A stretch of DNA of 64,000 nucleotides from Fremontodendron californicum. Its lineage: Eukaryota; Streptophyta; Magnoliopsida; Malvales; Malvaceae. Positions 23,377-35,486 of this stretch are shown one piece after another; position 1 is the stretch's first letter; each line of letters opens with the position of its first letter. Position numbers and translations under genes: made by a program. The notes below the pieces were generated by a model, which worked only from the letters and a program-made list of their open reading frames with translations, was not told the origin of the DNA and did no database searches. The stretch spans positions 6,892,001 to 6,956,000 of the forward strand of contig JAULJL010000017.1 of the NCBI GenBank assembly GCA_030761205.1, read 5' to 3'.

Positions 23377-23983
23377 ATAAAGATCATAGACGTTGAAGCT
23401 TCTGTACTGGGAAGTTGGAATATGCTACAAAAAGAGCTTGTTTCACAACAAGAATTTCAATCTCACCATCTGCATTTTCTTACACGTTCATCAACTATTG
23501 TTATTCTGCGTGGAAGAAAATTAGCATCCACTCTAGCCTAGCATAGCATAATTGTCATATTAATTTTAGAATTCTTGCTTTAATTTGTTCATACAAGTGT
23601 CGCAATTAAAATTATTAGGCAGATGTTCAACTGTTAAATTATTCTGCAATCATAATCGAAAGTATAGTATTTTCTTGTTTCATTATTCCATTCGAACCGT
23701 TCTGATATTTTTAATATTGATCAGCTTCTTTTTTGCTACTGGTAAGAGAACTTCCAGCTGACTTCGTGATAGAGTGCATCAAATTTAAAATCTTGCATGT
23801 AATTAATCGGAAAATTGTTACTGTATAGTTTTAGGTTCTCTGCTTCGAAGATTCATAAGAGTAATACAAGTAAAGGCTACTAATCTCCATTATTATCGTC
23901 TAAACAAGGCCCAAAATAAGTAGCAATAGGTACAGGAGAGGCTTGAGAGCTATTAAATCTACATATTTATCAGATATCAACAT
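23377..23983. other. Convergent 3' ends of GAUT8 and the CYP82 copy
   Basis: Spacer of 607 bp between two stop codons on opposite strands. It must hold both 3' untranslated regions. No other gene is seen. Confidence 0.6.
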
Positions 23984-26466
23984 CTATAGCTGCAGATACA
24001 TTGCAGCAGGAAGGCGTGGACTCAGGATAACTTCAAGTGGAGTTGCCTTAGGCATGGTAATGCCTAGCCCTTCCCTCATATCCACTGGCTCATCAAATGG
24101 TGTGGTTAACTCAAATCCCTGGAGTATGCGAGCAATCGTCAAGTGTGTCATTTGCAATGCCAATGTCATCCCTGGACAAGATCGTCGACCAGACCCAAAT
24201 GGGATCAGCTCATAATGTTGTCCCAGAACATCCACATTTGCATGGCTTGTAAGAAATCTTTCCGGTTCAAACACATCAGGATTTGACCAAATCCGAGGGT
24301 CTCGATGCAATTTCCACAGGTTCACGATCACACGAGTTCCCTTTTGAACGTAGTAGCCGCTGACGCTACAATCTTCTCTTGCCTCATGGGGAACCGATAT
24401 CGGCCCTGGTGGGTATAGCCGCAATGTTTCCTTAATAACGGCCTGGAGATAGACTAGTTTCTCAATATCTGAGTCTTGCACCCATTTGTCCCTGCCGACT
24501 TTGAGGTCTAGCTCCTCTTGAGCACACTTCAAGGCATGTCTATTGTTCATCAAGTTGGACAAAATCCATGTCAATGTAATGGATGTTGTGTCTGAGCCTG
24601 CTAAGAATAAATTCTACGGCAGAAAATAAATTAGGACTACATAGCTGGTTGAATTTAAATACTTTATCAAGTCATACCCGCCCTCTTTACTATTCAGCAT
24701 TGTACATTCTTTTGGGATTTTAATCAAGATTTACTTGATACCACTTCTTAAAGATGGTTGCATGAATCAATTGGATTAAGTTTTGGATTCAGTGTAACTT
24801 GTTTATATTCCTCTATTAAGGGAAATTCTAAACATTCCAATTCTAATTCTCATGCATAAAAAGGAAATGTTAAATTGATTCGATCTGTAAATGACTAGCT
24901 AATAGCATCATCATATATAGATACGTTCATCTAAATAATATCCATCTTTGGAACGTTCTACATGCTTTGATAATATACTGGATTAGGTGAAACGTCCTAA
25001 TCTTGACAATAATAATGGTTAGCTGAAATGTCCTTTTCTTCTTTACCATTGTAGTGCAAATGCTATGATGAAATCCGCACCGAAGAACAAGTCAATTGGG
25101 ACAGGTATTTTCCAGAGAAAAGAGGTTTGCCAAAGATTTTGTAAGGCATATCTAAATATACGAGTAGTTGTTTAGAGTAGAGTGAAGGTTTTAACAAAGG
25201 TATGAAATTCAAAAACCGCGTAGTCTCCTCTTATTAAAAGAAATTAAAAACAATTGCACTTAAATGCAGGGATTTCATTTCTTGCTTTGTTCTACTAAAT
25301 TTAGACAATTGAATCTGTCAGGATAAAAACTTGAATCAATTCAATACTAATATATTTAGTGAGGGCCCAAGAACGAGATTCTAAATTTCTTATTCTGAGG
25401 CATTATTGCTCTTTGTACTACTATGGTCAGGAAGTCTGAATTTTGCAATGTATTATTGTGATGAAGGTCTGGTTTTGAGTCCAAAAAGTAGAAAGAACAT
25501 ACCATTACTGTAGCCTTGATAATTGTTTCCCGAGTATAGCCAAACATGGAATCCTCCTCAATTGCAGATAGTAGTAGGTCAATGAAATCCTGACTGTCGT
25601 CTGGTTGTGGTTCTGGTTCACTCTTGAGCCTCTTTAATTTATGGTCCTCCACATCTTCCAACAATGGAGTCTATCTCTTTTGCAACACGCTTCATGGATT
25701 TCACTTGTCCCATGAATATTGAATCCATCCATCCTAGAAATGGTATCACTTCCGATGGAGCAAGAAGACCAGAAACATACATGAAATCTTTGATAACTTT
25801 TGTGACATGTGCTGCTTCCTCATCGCCATCTTCGCCATCAGCCTCCGAGAAATATCTCTTGCCTGCGATCAATCTCATGATCGTATTTAAGGTCAGGGCT
25901 TCAAATTTTTGACTAATCACCAACTGTGGGTCTGGATGTTGTTCATTGTTCTTGCAAAACAAGTACAAATCTTTGATAAATGAATTCAACTCGGAGAATT
26001 GGACATGCTTTAATGTCTCAAGTCTACGGCTAGCGAGAAGTTCAACCATGGCTAGTTTTCGCATCTCGCGCCAATACTCTCCATAAGGAGCAAAGCCGAA
26101 TCCTGCATGATCGTAGCCGAGGTATATTCCTGCATTTGATCTTGGGCGATTAGCTAATACCCTGTCTTTAGTAGTGAAGCACTCCTTGGTTGCTTCATGA
26201 TTGCTAACAATAAGGGCAGGGAAAACTCCAAGCCGGATTGTGAAGATAGGGCCATATTTATCAGCCATGGCACCCCAGGTTTGAGCTAGGGTTCGTTGAC
26301 CGCCAAGCAGATGCATGTGCCCTATGAATGGCAAGGCACCTGAAGGTTCTGGGGCTAATAGTAGGCGCTTACTTTGGTCGCTAGGAGTCCCCTGCTTCCA
26401 TAGTTTGTAGAATAGTACCAATCCTAAAATCCCTGCAATTGCTACTAGAGGAGATGAGAATTCCAT
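23984..26466 (-). pseudogene. CYP82-type cytochrome P450 with a frameshift in exon 1
   Basis: Minus strand: exon 1 26466-25503, intron of 889 bp, exon 2 24613-23984. The N-terminus has a membrane anchor at about residues 5-22, then a Pro-rich hinge (LLLAPEPSGALPFIGH). Exon 2 carries the I-helix AGSDTTS, the K-helix ETLR, FEPERF and the heme-ligand loop FGSGRRSCPG, all canonical. The exon structure and sequence fit the CYP82 family of ER-bound plant mono-oxygenases. Near 25650, after EIDSIV, two bases are missing compared with the intact neighbour (SWVDEHKLKRL there). The frame stops after GRCGGP and resumes one frame away as VEDHKLKRL. Either this is a recent pseudogene or the assembly is wrong at this point. 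The rest looks under selection. Confidence 0.85.
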
Positions 26467-27636
26467 TATTTGTGGTCTAAAGTGTAGTGTAATTCTCTGC
26501 TAAACTTTTGCTTTTGAAACCGAACAGAAAATAGAATGCTAGACACGGATGTAGATGGCTTTTAATATATTATTATTATATTATTAATCTAATGTTGTTG
26601 GTTTTGCAAAATAAAAAAAGTGAGATTAAGGGTGACTTATTTGTTTGCTTTGATTTCCATTTTGTGTATAGCAGCTTAGAGAAGATTATTCAACGGGTCG
26701 AGCAATGCTTCAAAGCCATATTTGGTTGGGCCCTTCGATGATTTCTTTGGTTTTGACCGAATGGCTGTAGTTGCTAATTGCTGTCACTGATAAATTGCAT
26801 CTCGACTTGCAGTTGTCACTTATCATTCATGCCCGCTTGGACTTGAGTAGAGTGTGGGGTGCTGAATGTTTGATTCGTGAATTATTTTGAATTTAAGACA
26901 TGAAAATACGGTATAAAAAGATTTGAGAGAAAGATATGGGTGCTTAAATTCGTTTTACGTATATTTAAATAATATATATATATAATTACATAAATTATTG
27001 GTTTGAATATAATTACTATATGTGAATAAATCATATTAAATATTTTTAAATAAATAATATATATTTTTTATTTTTATAAAAATAAAAATAAAAAATTTCC
27101 TTGAAAATATTTTACTTATCAAATTTATTTTTAATTACTATCAATTTTAAATAATTTTAACCCATCAATTATACAATATCCTAAAAATAAAATATAGCCC
27201 AAAATATAATAATTTGTTGTTTGGACTGGATTTATACATTTACATTCATTTAAAAAATTAAAAATATTTTGGACCCATACTTTTCAAACCCATCAGATAA
27301 TTAAAACTTAAGAGAGAGCCTGATGCCCTCATTTGTTTTGTTTATTGTTTTTTACACCGTCTACATCTTTTATTCTTCCTCTATTTTTTGATTGTCGTTG
27401 TTGCTGCTTCTTTTCTTTTTCCTCTTTTTTTTGAACTTTCATCGCCGTTGTCACTGCCGTCAAGGGCGGGTCATAATGGGAGTTGGTCCCCCAAATTTTT
27501 TTGAAGCCCTTAGTTAATATATATGTTAAATAAATTTAATTGACTCTCAAATTAAAATTGTTTAACTATATTTATTATTTCTTTGATCCAATCATCTAAT
27601 TTTTATGTCTTATTAGTAGTAGTAAACCCGCGCTAT
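26467..27636. other. Upstream region of the frameshifted P450
   Basis: Contains the likely promoter of the minus-strand P450 and AT-rich spacer up to the chromovirus. No gene is supported. Confidence 0.5.
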
Positions 27637-28166
27637 TGTCACGGCCAGCGCGAGCCCGCTCAGGTCTGTTACGCGCACAGCAAGTCCAGGCCCATTATAT
27701 GAGTTACATGGAGCATCTTGACCCACCAGAACAGGCCCAGTCCCTGGAGCATTCTAGAAGGCCCTGGAAGACAGATTTTACCTTGAGATTCTGGAGGCAG
27801 TAAAAGATAGTTATTGCCCAACAGTTCCAGCTTATCTAGAACTCTATAGTTAGAGTTTAAATTCTTTAGGCCTCTAGATAATGTAATCATAGCCGTTCAT
27901 TTGTAAAGATCTAAACCGTTGATGTAAAAGGACTCAACTATAAATACAGGCCTCCCCCAGCCTTATTTGCATCATTCAACTCATTTGAGTAACATACAAG
28001 AGCATTCTTCTCTACTCTCTCTTGTTCTATTTTTCTGCTTAGCCATAGTAACTTTTAGTTACCAGTGCCTTTCTTGAGTGTTAACAGGCTGACTTAGGCA
28101 TTCAAGGAAGTGACTTCCAGCTTAAGGCCGCATGGTTTGCAAGGCTAAAGTTTCGAGCCCGTGACA
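27637..28166 (+). repeat. 5' LTR of the chromovirus
   Basis: Starts TGTCACGGCC and ends CCCGTGACA. It contains a TATAAATA promoter-like box and is similar across its length to 30758-31280. Confidence 0.92.
27939..27946 (+). promoter_or_regulatory. TATA box in the 5' LTR
   Basis: TATAAATA in the 5' LTR, with the same box at 31059-31066 in the 3' LTR. It probably drives element transcription; not tested. Confidence 0.6.
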
Positions 28167-28168
28167 GT

Positions 28169-28180
28169 TGGTATCAGAGC
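28169..28180 (+). other. Primer-binding site, initiator Met-tRNA type
   Basis: TGGTATCAGAGC lies two bases after the 5' LTR. It matches the well-known plant retrotransposon primer site complementary to the 3' end of methionine tRNA. Confidence 0.88.
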
Positions 28181-28299
28181 TTGTGGTTCGTGAAAGGTGC
28201 TAATCAGAGTGATGGCGTTTTAGGCAGAAATCCAGCCACATGAGGTCCGAGAGACTTGTGGGAGGAGTAAGAAGGCCAGTTGGAGGGATGTTCTATCGT

Positions 28300-30030
28300 C
28301 CATGGATGGTAGGGTGGCCAAGCTCGAGGTGACTGTTGGAGACATGCAGGAGAACCTGGAGATCGTTGAGGGTCGCATCGAAGAGCTAGACTCCGCAGGG
28401 GAGGAGCTCAAGGATGGGATGCAGGGTGCTCTCAACGAGGCGATAGACATGATCACTCAAAAGAATGATGCTCTAGGGGCCATGATAGTGGCCATGTGGA
28501 ATGGATGGAGGAGCTCAAGGGCGAGCTCATATTGTGCAAAGCAGCCATGGGGGTGGTGTGCTAGCTGTGACACCCAAGCACTGGATGGAGATCCCTAAGC
28601 CAAAGGAGTTCAAGGGAACCAGGTCGGCGAAGGATATTGACAACTTCTTATGGGGGATAGAGCAATACTTTCATGCAATGGGCATTGAGGATGATGCCAC
28701 TAAGGTAAATATTGCTTCCATGTATTTTACTGATGTTACTCTTTTATGGTGGTGCCGTAGGTATAATGATAAGAAGTGTGGAGGCATTGCCATTGGAACC
28801 TGGGAGGTGTTCCAAACTGATTTCAGGCAATAGTTTTACCCTCAATATGCCGAGGATGAGGCTCGTGCCAAGTTGTGACGGCTTACGCAACAAGGCACAG
28901 TTCGGGAGTATGTGCAGGAGTTCAGTGAACTCATGCTCCAGATTTCAAATAGGAGAGAAAGAGGCATTCTTCTCATTCATGGATGGACTTAAACCCTGGG
29001 CAAAGCAAGAGTTGCAGTGAAGAGGTGTCCAGAATCTGACCAAATCCATGGCTACAGTTGAGTCTTTACTCGACCTCAGTTCAAAGAAGCCGGACAAGTT
29101 CGAGTCTTCCAAGCCCAAGGGCAAGAGCAATGGTGGGGGAGACAAGGATCGAGTCCAAAGATGACGATGGGAAGCCACCAAAAGGGAGGTGAAAGTTCAA
29201 TAAACAGTCTGATAAGAAGAATGACAGGGAGCTAGTGGAGTGCTTCTTATGTGCAGGTCTGCACCGGATGCGAGACTGCCCAGAGTGAACCAAGCTGTTT
29301 GCCATCAACAGGGAGGATGATGAGCCAAAGGATGAGACTCTGAAACTTGGTTCCATTATACTTAGTTCTGTGAAGGTCGGGAGGTGCCGAAAGCAGAAGG
29401 GGCTAATGTTCGTGGACATTACCATCGCAGGTAGACGAAAGAGTGCTCTAGTTGACACAGGAGCATCTGACCTATTCATTTTTGAAAAGGCTGCCAGAAA
29501 ACTTGGTCTCAAGGTTGAGAAGACAACCAGATGGATCAAGACTGTTAACTCTAAAGAGGTCCCAACCATGGGTGTGGCAAATGGAATGGAGTTACAACTT
29601 GGAGACTGGAAGGGCAAGGAAACTATTGAGGTAATCACATTGGATGACTATGACTTTGTTCTTGGTTTAAATTTCCTTGACCAGATTAATGCTCTTGTTG
29701 TTCCATTTACTGATTGCATATGTATCTTGGATGCCCGATGCCAATACATTGTGAAGGTGAATCGGGAGATAGGTGCCGGAGCCAAGGTATTGTCTGCAAT
29801 CCAGCTTGCCAAGGGTGTGCGCAAAAATGAAGACACCTACTTGGCAGCCCTGAAGTTTGATGAGCCTCAGAAGCCCAAGGACGAGACCCCGATGGAGGTA
29901 CTAGAGGTGCAGCAGTCTTTTGAGGATGTGATGCCTGCAAAGTTTCCAGAAGGGCAGCCACCCAAGAGAGGGGTGGATAAATCTGATGCATCAGACTTTG
30001 CTAGAGGAGAAGTGCTGATGCAAGATTGAC
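28300..30030 (+). pseudogene. Chromovirus gag-protease remnant
   Basis: The gag part has a coiled-coil-like start (MDGRVAKLEVTVGD), then KPKEFKGTRSAKDIDNFLW and a retrotransposon gag core that changes frame and contains stops near 28831 and 28876. A CX2CX3HX4C zinc knuckle (CFLCAGLHRMRDC) lies near 29240-29278. The aspartic protease with the LVDTGAS active site lies at about 29445-29465, in an open frame from 29370 to 30029. Downstream the frame fuses to an RNase H-like block (DASDFARGEVLMQD), showing that the intervening reverse transcriptase was deleted. Confidence 0.85.
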
Positions 30031-30757
30031 AAACAGTGGCGTTCGAGTGTCAGAAGCTCGATGAGACAGAGCTTTGCTGCATGGTCCAGGAGAGAGCACT
30101 GTCGGAGGACCGTTATTACTGGCCACACATGTAGGAAGATGTTGAGGCCTATGTGAAAACTTGTCTAGTGTGCCCACAAGACAAGGTTGAGCTGAAGATA
30201 CCGGTAGGATTTTTGCAGCCATTGTCCATACCGGAGTGCCCAGGTGAGAGTGTCTCCATGAATTTCATTGCAGGTTTGTCCAAGACGGATGGGCAGACTG
30301 AGAGAGTGAATGCTTTACGGGAAGTATATCTCAGGCACTATGTGAGTGCAATGCAGCGAGACTGGCCAAAGCTGTTGGATATGGCGCAATTTTCTTTCAA
30401 CTTGCAGCGAAGTGAGGCCACAAACTAGAGTCCGTTCGAGATGCCAAATCCAGCAGCATACATGTTTGTTAATCATTTTCAGGTTGATTAGGAGTATCCG
30501 GTCAGGAGCGAGTCTCAACACGCACCAGTAAGAGTGAAGGCCTCCTACAATAGAGATATATAGTGTATACTTGCAGATCGAGAAGTACGGTGAAAGAACT
30601 ACAGGCCAAGGCATGAATACTTTGTTCGATGGAAGGGACTACCCAACAGTGAAGCTAGTTGGAAACCAGTCGAGGCGTTGTGGCAGTTCCAAGAACAGAT
30701 TGAGCAGTTCCGTGCACAGGACGCGACGAAGGCATCGCTTGAGCAAGTAGGGGAGAA
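30031..30757 (+). pseudogene. Integrase scrap and chromodomain of the chromovirus
   Basis: Contains a zinc-binding-region remnant (YYWPHM and CLVCPQDK), a short integrase stretch (TDGQTERVN), and a chromodomain at about 30607-30690 reading EYFVRWKGLPNSEASWKPVE. Chromodomains of this form target chromovirus integrase to heterochromatin. In-frame stops make it non-functional. Confidence 0.8.
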
Positions 30758-31280
30758 TGTCACGGCCCGCGCGAGCCCGCTCGGGTCCGTTACGCACACA
30801 GCAAGTCCAGGCCCATTATATGAATTACAAGAAGCATCTTGACCCACCAGAACAGGCCCAGTCCCTGGAGTATTCTAGAAGGCCCTAGAAGACAGATTTT
30901 ACCTGGAGGTTCTAGAAACAGTAAAAGATAGTATTGCCCAACAGTTCCAGCTTATCTAGAACTCTAGAGTTAGAGTTTAAATTCTTTAGGCCTCTAAATA
31001 ATGTAATCTTAGTTGTTCATTCGTAAAGATCTGAACCGTTGATGTAAGCGGACTCAACTATAAATAAAAGCCCCCCAACCTTATTTGTATCATTCAACTC
31101 ATTTGAGTAATATACAAGAGCATTCTTCTCTACTCTCTCTTGTACTATTTTTCTGCTTAGCCCTAATAACTTTTAGTTACCAGTGCCATTCTTGAGTGTT
31201 AACTGACTTAGGCATCCAAGAAAGACACTTCCAGCCTAAGGCCACACGGTTTGCAAGGCTAAAATTCCGAGCCCATGACA
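30758..31280 (+). repeat. 3' LTR of the chromovirus
   Basis: Starts TGTCACGGCC and ends CCCATGACA. It differs from the 5' LTR by scattered substitutions and a few small gaps, so the insertion is not recent. Confidence 0.92.
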
Positions 31281-31367
31281 CTATGCTGCGGATAAAAATG
31301 GTCGTATTCTATTTTGAGTTTTTTAATTTAAATAATTGTTAGAAAGTTTCATTCAAAGAAAAGTAAA

Positions 31368-31895
31368 TTACCTGATAGAGACATCATGATTTACTGAGGA
31401 TGAGAAGTCGATACTACCTTGAATGTGGCACTGGTAGAAGTAATGTAATCCAGTTTCATCTAAGAGTGTGTCTTGTGTCCCAACAACCTTGACCTTGTAG
31501 ATCATTGCCTTGTCACCAAAAATCATAAGGGCCACAGCTTGCATTCTAGATTCTCTAGGAGCTGCAATTACTGTACTCTGCAGCAAAGCATCAAACTCAA
31601 TTATCATAAGGTATGGTGGTGCATTAACATAAAGACCAGGTATGTTATTGACACTCTAATCAATCTTGCCACCAATAGACGTAAACTGAAACATAGAATT
31701 GTAGATTCTAATATTCTCTCTAAATCTTGACGCATTTTGTGAAACAGTATAAGTCAGCAAAGAATCCAAAAAATCTGGAGCTTTTTTGTTTCGTGGCAAA
31801 ACAACGGAGCCTTCCTTATTCTTTTTTTGAAATTTTTTATTATTGGTCATTTTTTTTCTTTCTAAAACCCTGTTTAAAGGAATGAGAAAATACAA
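31368..31895 (-). pseudogene. Helitron-like fragment fused in frame to a pectinesterase fragment
   Basis: On the minus strand a single frame reads PRNKKAPDFLDSLLTY, then RFRENIRIYNSMFQFTSIGG, which resembles the N-terminal part of plant Helitron helicase-like proteins. After one in-frame stop (31656-31658) it continues SVNNIPG. The same frame runs straight into AVALMIFGDKAMIYKVKV, GTQDTLLDETG and HYFYQCHIQGSIDF, the central part of a plant pectin methylesterase. The junction lies near 31590-31620. This looks like gene-fragment capture by a Helitron or a rearrangement between the two. Family assignments are from memory of motifs. Confidence 0.7.
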
Positions 31896-31971
31896 AAATT
31901 TTGGTAAGGTATTTAGGAGAGAAGGCTTGGCCTAAATAATGAAGATGACAGAAGAATTATAATATCAGCCA

Positions 31972-32270
31972 TTATTCTCCATCTATAAATTTCATGTCCA
32001 GTAATGGTTTTGCTTCTTCATAGCTAAATTTCTTCGACCATGGAACCCGACCACTTGTATCTGCTCCTGCTCCCCAGCACTGGAATTCCCCAAATATATA
32101 CTACAGTTCTTCATATGTAAAAATTGAAGTATATATCAGATTTCTGCATTCAACTTAGGTAAGCAATTTATCAAACCTTTTCCATGACTGGAGATCATAC
32201 TTTTGCTTGAAAGGGTAGTTCCACTCATTCCATCCAGCAAGAGTTATGATATTGTCAAGGTAACTTATAT
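31972..32270 (-). pseudogene. Pectinesterase C-terminal exon fragments
   Basis: The exon at 32100-31972 (acceptor TGTAG, stop TAA) encodes GEFQCWGAGADTSGRVPW and FSYEEAKPLLDMKFIDGE, typical of the C-terminus of plant pectin methylesterases. Upstream at about 32270-32177 lies SYLDNIITLAGWNEWNYPF, the preceding conserved block. Phase does not join cleanly. These C-terminal pieces lie 5' (minus strand) of the central block at 31368-31600, so exon order is inverted relative to a normal gene. Either two partial copies or a scrambled capture explains this. Confidence 0.65.
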
Positions 32271-32640
32271 CCAACAGAACAAATATAAGAACTAAGTCGC
32301 TTCAGAACAATTTAGTTGTAAAATGCTTAGTATATGGTGTTTTTAATGGTCTTGATATAATCATGCACTAAAAGCATAGGCATCCCACTCAACATGACTC
32401 ACTTAATTAAAACTAAAAGCACCATTATCGTATCGTTGATTACCTGGAGCATCCTTGGTTTCTTATATTTCTTCTTCTTACTTTGCCCCTTCAAGGAATT
32501 GCCATCTTTTCGATTTTCCCATATGATAAACAACAATAAAATTAAAACAAAGAAGTATAAGAAGATAGGAAACTCAAGTATCCAAACAAAACCATATGAT
32601 TTTTTTACACGTTTAGAATTGTCAAGCACGTCAACCATAC

Positions 32641-33120
32641 CTTTGGATGCTACCTCAAAACAACCCAAGCGGTTATATTCTGAAAATTTCATATCTGCAA
32701 TAAAACAATAACTAGTATTACCAAAAATTTATTCCTTTAATATTAATATTACTCTCCAAAATCAAGGTAAGAATAGGGATAAGCATTAACAATTTAAATC
32801 ATAAGCAGCTTTAAAAGGTATAAATCAAAATCTATTTTGAAGCTAAATCTTTACCTTTTCTTTGACACCACCAACAATACCCCACACATATTTTTCCTCC
32901 TGCCTCAAATTGCTTCAACTTTTCTTCTCTCAAAGACTTTTTCACCTCTACAAACAATAATCATGCTTTAGAATATAATGCTTTATGATTTTATTTAGAA
33001 TTTGCTTCAAAGCAAGATTACGTGAATAAACAATATAGATTCTAGTACAAATATATCAACACAAATGATTGCTCAAATACCCTAAACTCACCATCAATGT
33101 TTTGCAATCTACCACCTGCA
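32641..33120 (-). pseudogene. Unidentified multi-exon gene fragment
   Basis: Three consecutive pieces with good splice signals on the minus strand: about 33118-33095, 32950-32854 and 32694-32641. Joined, they keep an open frame reading NIDEVKKSLREEKLKQFEAG, then ICVGYCWWCQRK and MKFSEYNRLGCFEVASKG. I do not recognise the family. Its position next to Helitron and pectinesterase fragments suggests captured gene pieces rather than an active gene. Confidence 0.4.
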
Positions 33121-34999
33121 AAATTCAAGAAATAACCAACTTATTATCAAGTCATAATCCAAAATAAAAGAAAATAACTAATTCCTAAAAATAGTGGTTT
33201 ATCTTTTTTTAATAATTATTATTCAAAATTGTCTAGTGAACATAACTCTGGGTAAAACCTAAAGGTGTCTTCAATCAAGTGCATCAAATTACATGAGCAT
33301 TCAGATTCTTTTAAAAAAAAAAATCAGTTGACAAAGTTTAGAAAACTAGACATATGCAAATGCTATGGACATATTATGTTCATATCTTACAATAGTTTCC
33401 CCATTTGTGTACACTAAGCAATTTCCTTGCCTTGACGAATTTCCCTCATACTACATCCACAAACGTCAATCAAAGCCTTCATCAAACAAATACTCAAACA
33501 GAGACGAAAAAAAAAACCCTAAGAGGACAAAACCAAACAGTGACAATGACATTTTCTTTGGATTAGTCGGTATCCATATGCAAATTCTCAGAGTAAAAAT
33601 ACTGTGACTTTTTTCGAGCCAATGAAGATGTCGGTTAGCTCTGGCCATTTCTAAAAAGTGTTCCCCCATTTTTTTTTGTTGTATTTTTTCTTGTACATCA
33701 AAGAAATAACACAATTAAATAAAAAAAATAAAAATAAAGCAATAGCAAGAAAAGACACCCCTAAAATATTTCCAGAAAACTTTAAAAAAGAGAAATAGAA
33801 AGATGAGATATGAATGGAGAAAAAGATGAAAAAAAGAAAGTTAAAAAACAAATTGAGAAGGATCAAAGATGAAGGAAAAAAGAGAAAGGGAAATGAAAAA
33901 GAAAAAAAAATGAGATTTAAAAAAATGAACTGGAAAAATGAAAAAAAGAAAGAGAAAGGGGAGAGATGAATGAAGAAGAAGAAGAAAAAGAAGAAAGTTA
34001 AAAAACGAATTGAAGGTTAAAAAATGTTCTGGAGGAAAAAGGAGAGGAAAAAACCAACTTACCTAAACCTTTCCCATCATCTGTCATACCCATGCCAAGG
34101 TGAGTTTTTCATTCCATCATTTTTCTTTCACACCAACCTCTTTAACAAAACCGATCTCTTTCCCTTTCTCTCTCATCTAACCTACCCACCAACTCCTTCT
34201 CATTACTTAATTTCTTGATGCTCTTTCAATTTTTTTTCAAGATAGAAGACCAAAACATCATCTTCTGTGATGAAAAAAAAAAATGAGGGAAAAAGAAAAG
34301 ACAGGAGAAATAACAAAAGAAAATAGAGAGAAAGTAAGTGACATTGGACACTCTGATTGACCTCAAAAACGTTAAAAATCCTTAATTGGTGTCGGATTTT
34401 AAGGGAGAAAGCAAATCAAAAGAAAAAAGAGAGGAAAAAAGGCCAGTGCCATGGATAGGCTCTTTGATCTCAAAAACCTTTTATATTTATTGTATGGATA
34501 ATTTAATATAAGTTAAATTCAATTGCTAATTGTCTATTTATTATATTTATAAATCATTATATATTATAAACTCTTAAAACAAAAAATCTGGTCAAAACTA
34601 TTAAATCATAATGATAGTCAAATTGACTTATTAGTTTCCTCAACAATTAATTCCCAAGTTTTATTTATCCAAAAAAAAAAAAAAAAAATTCCCAAGTTTT
34701 CAACGAGAGATTAACTTAATATAAAAAATTAATTGTCTCGATATAAATGATTTTTTGTTTGAATTTTATTGATTGCCCTTGACGCTAATCTCAAATGTAT
34801 TTTGATTATTTTGATATATTTTTCAATCAAATTATAATTTAATTATTCTTCTCAAAATCAAGTGTCAAGATCTGTCATTGGGAATGCATCGACTTCTTTT
34901 CTTCTTCCTCTTCCTCTTTTTTTTTTTTTTTAACTTTCATCACCATTTTTTCTTTTTCAACCAATCACCAGAGGCTTTATCCGACGAATTTGACAGATC
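33121..34999. other. Low-complexity intergenic DNA
   Basis: A very purine-rich stretch (GAAAAAGAAAGA type) covers about 33770-34030 and another lies near 34270-34440. Open frames here are composition artefacts. No gene is seen. Confidence 0.55.
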
Positions 35000-35073
35000 C
35001 CATACTTGTGTCAGTGTCGACTCGTATCGACACTGATATGGCGTCTAAATTGATGAGTCTGAGCAACAAAGAT
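35000..35073. repeat. Possible remnant of Mutator-type MITE family 2
   Basis: The right part TGATGAGTCTGAGCAACAAAG closely resembles the terminal TGAAGAGTCGGAGCAACATAG of the elements at 48-53 kb. GTGTCGACTCGTATCGACAC lies just left. The remainder of the element is not recognisable. Confidence 0.4.
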
Positions 35074-35451
35074 CATGACAATCTTGCCTTTCTTTTACAC
35101 ATACATATAAGTATTCAGCGCACATACATGTAAGCATGTATACATCTTTGCACGTGCAAACTAGTTGCTGGTGCTTAACTTTCTTTATTCGTGCATTTGC
35201 ATATTGATATTGTCAAACTATATTATCCTAAAAAATATAAAAGGTGAACGCGAAGATGACATGCAGTAGATTTGAAATTTAAGTTTAATTGCAATTTTTT
35301 TTTTTTTTTAATCCCAAATTCTTTTGTACTAAAAAATATATAAAAGAATAACAAAAGAAAAAGAAAAAAAATGTCAATAATTATGTGTTTTAAAGCAGTG
35401 AAACAAACAATTCATTCAAGTCTAAAGTATATAATAAAGCAAAGGTAGTCT

Positions 35452-35486
<35 letters not shown>

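Larger units (their letters stand above)
27637..31280 (+). mobile_element. Internally deleted Ty3/gypsy chromovirus
   Basis: A 3.6-kb LTR retrotransposon on the plus strand. Its LTRs (530 and 523 bp) are TG...CA bounded, with a methionine tRNA-type primer site after the left LTR and a purine tract (AGTAGGGGAGAA) before the right LTR. Internal order is gag, zinc knuckle, protease, a scrap of RNase H, a scrap of integrase, and a C-terminal chromodomain. Reverse transcriptase is missing: the frame jumps from the protease side to the RNase H-like block near 29970. Several stops and frameshifts interrupt what remains. Flanks share only CTAT, so the target duplication is 4 bp or has decayed. The chromodomain places it among chromoviruses, possibly Tekay-like. 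Confidence 0.92.

Noticed and set aside
33770..34030. Purine-rich stretch that might be a gene or long coiled coil
   Set aside because: Low complexity GAAAAAG repeats; no stable reading frame or splice pattern.
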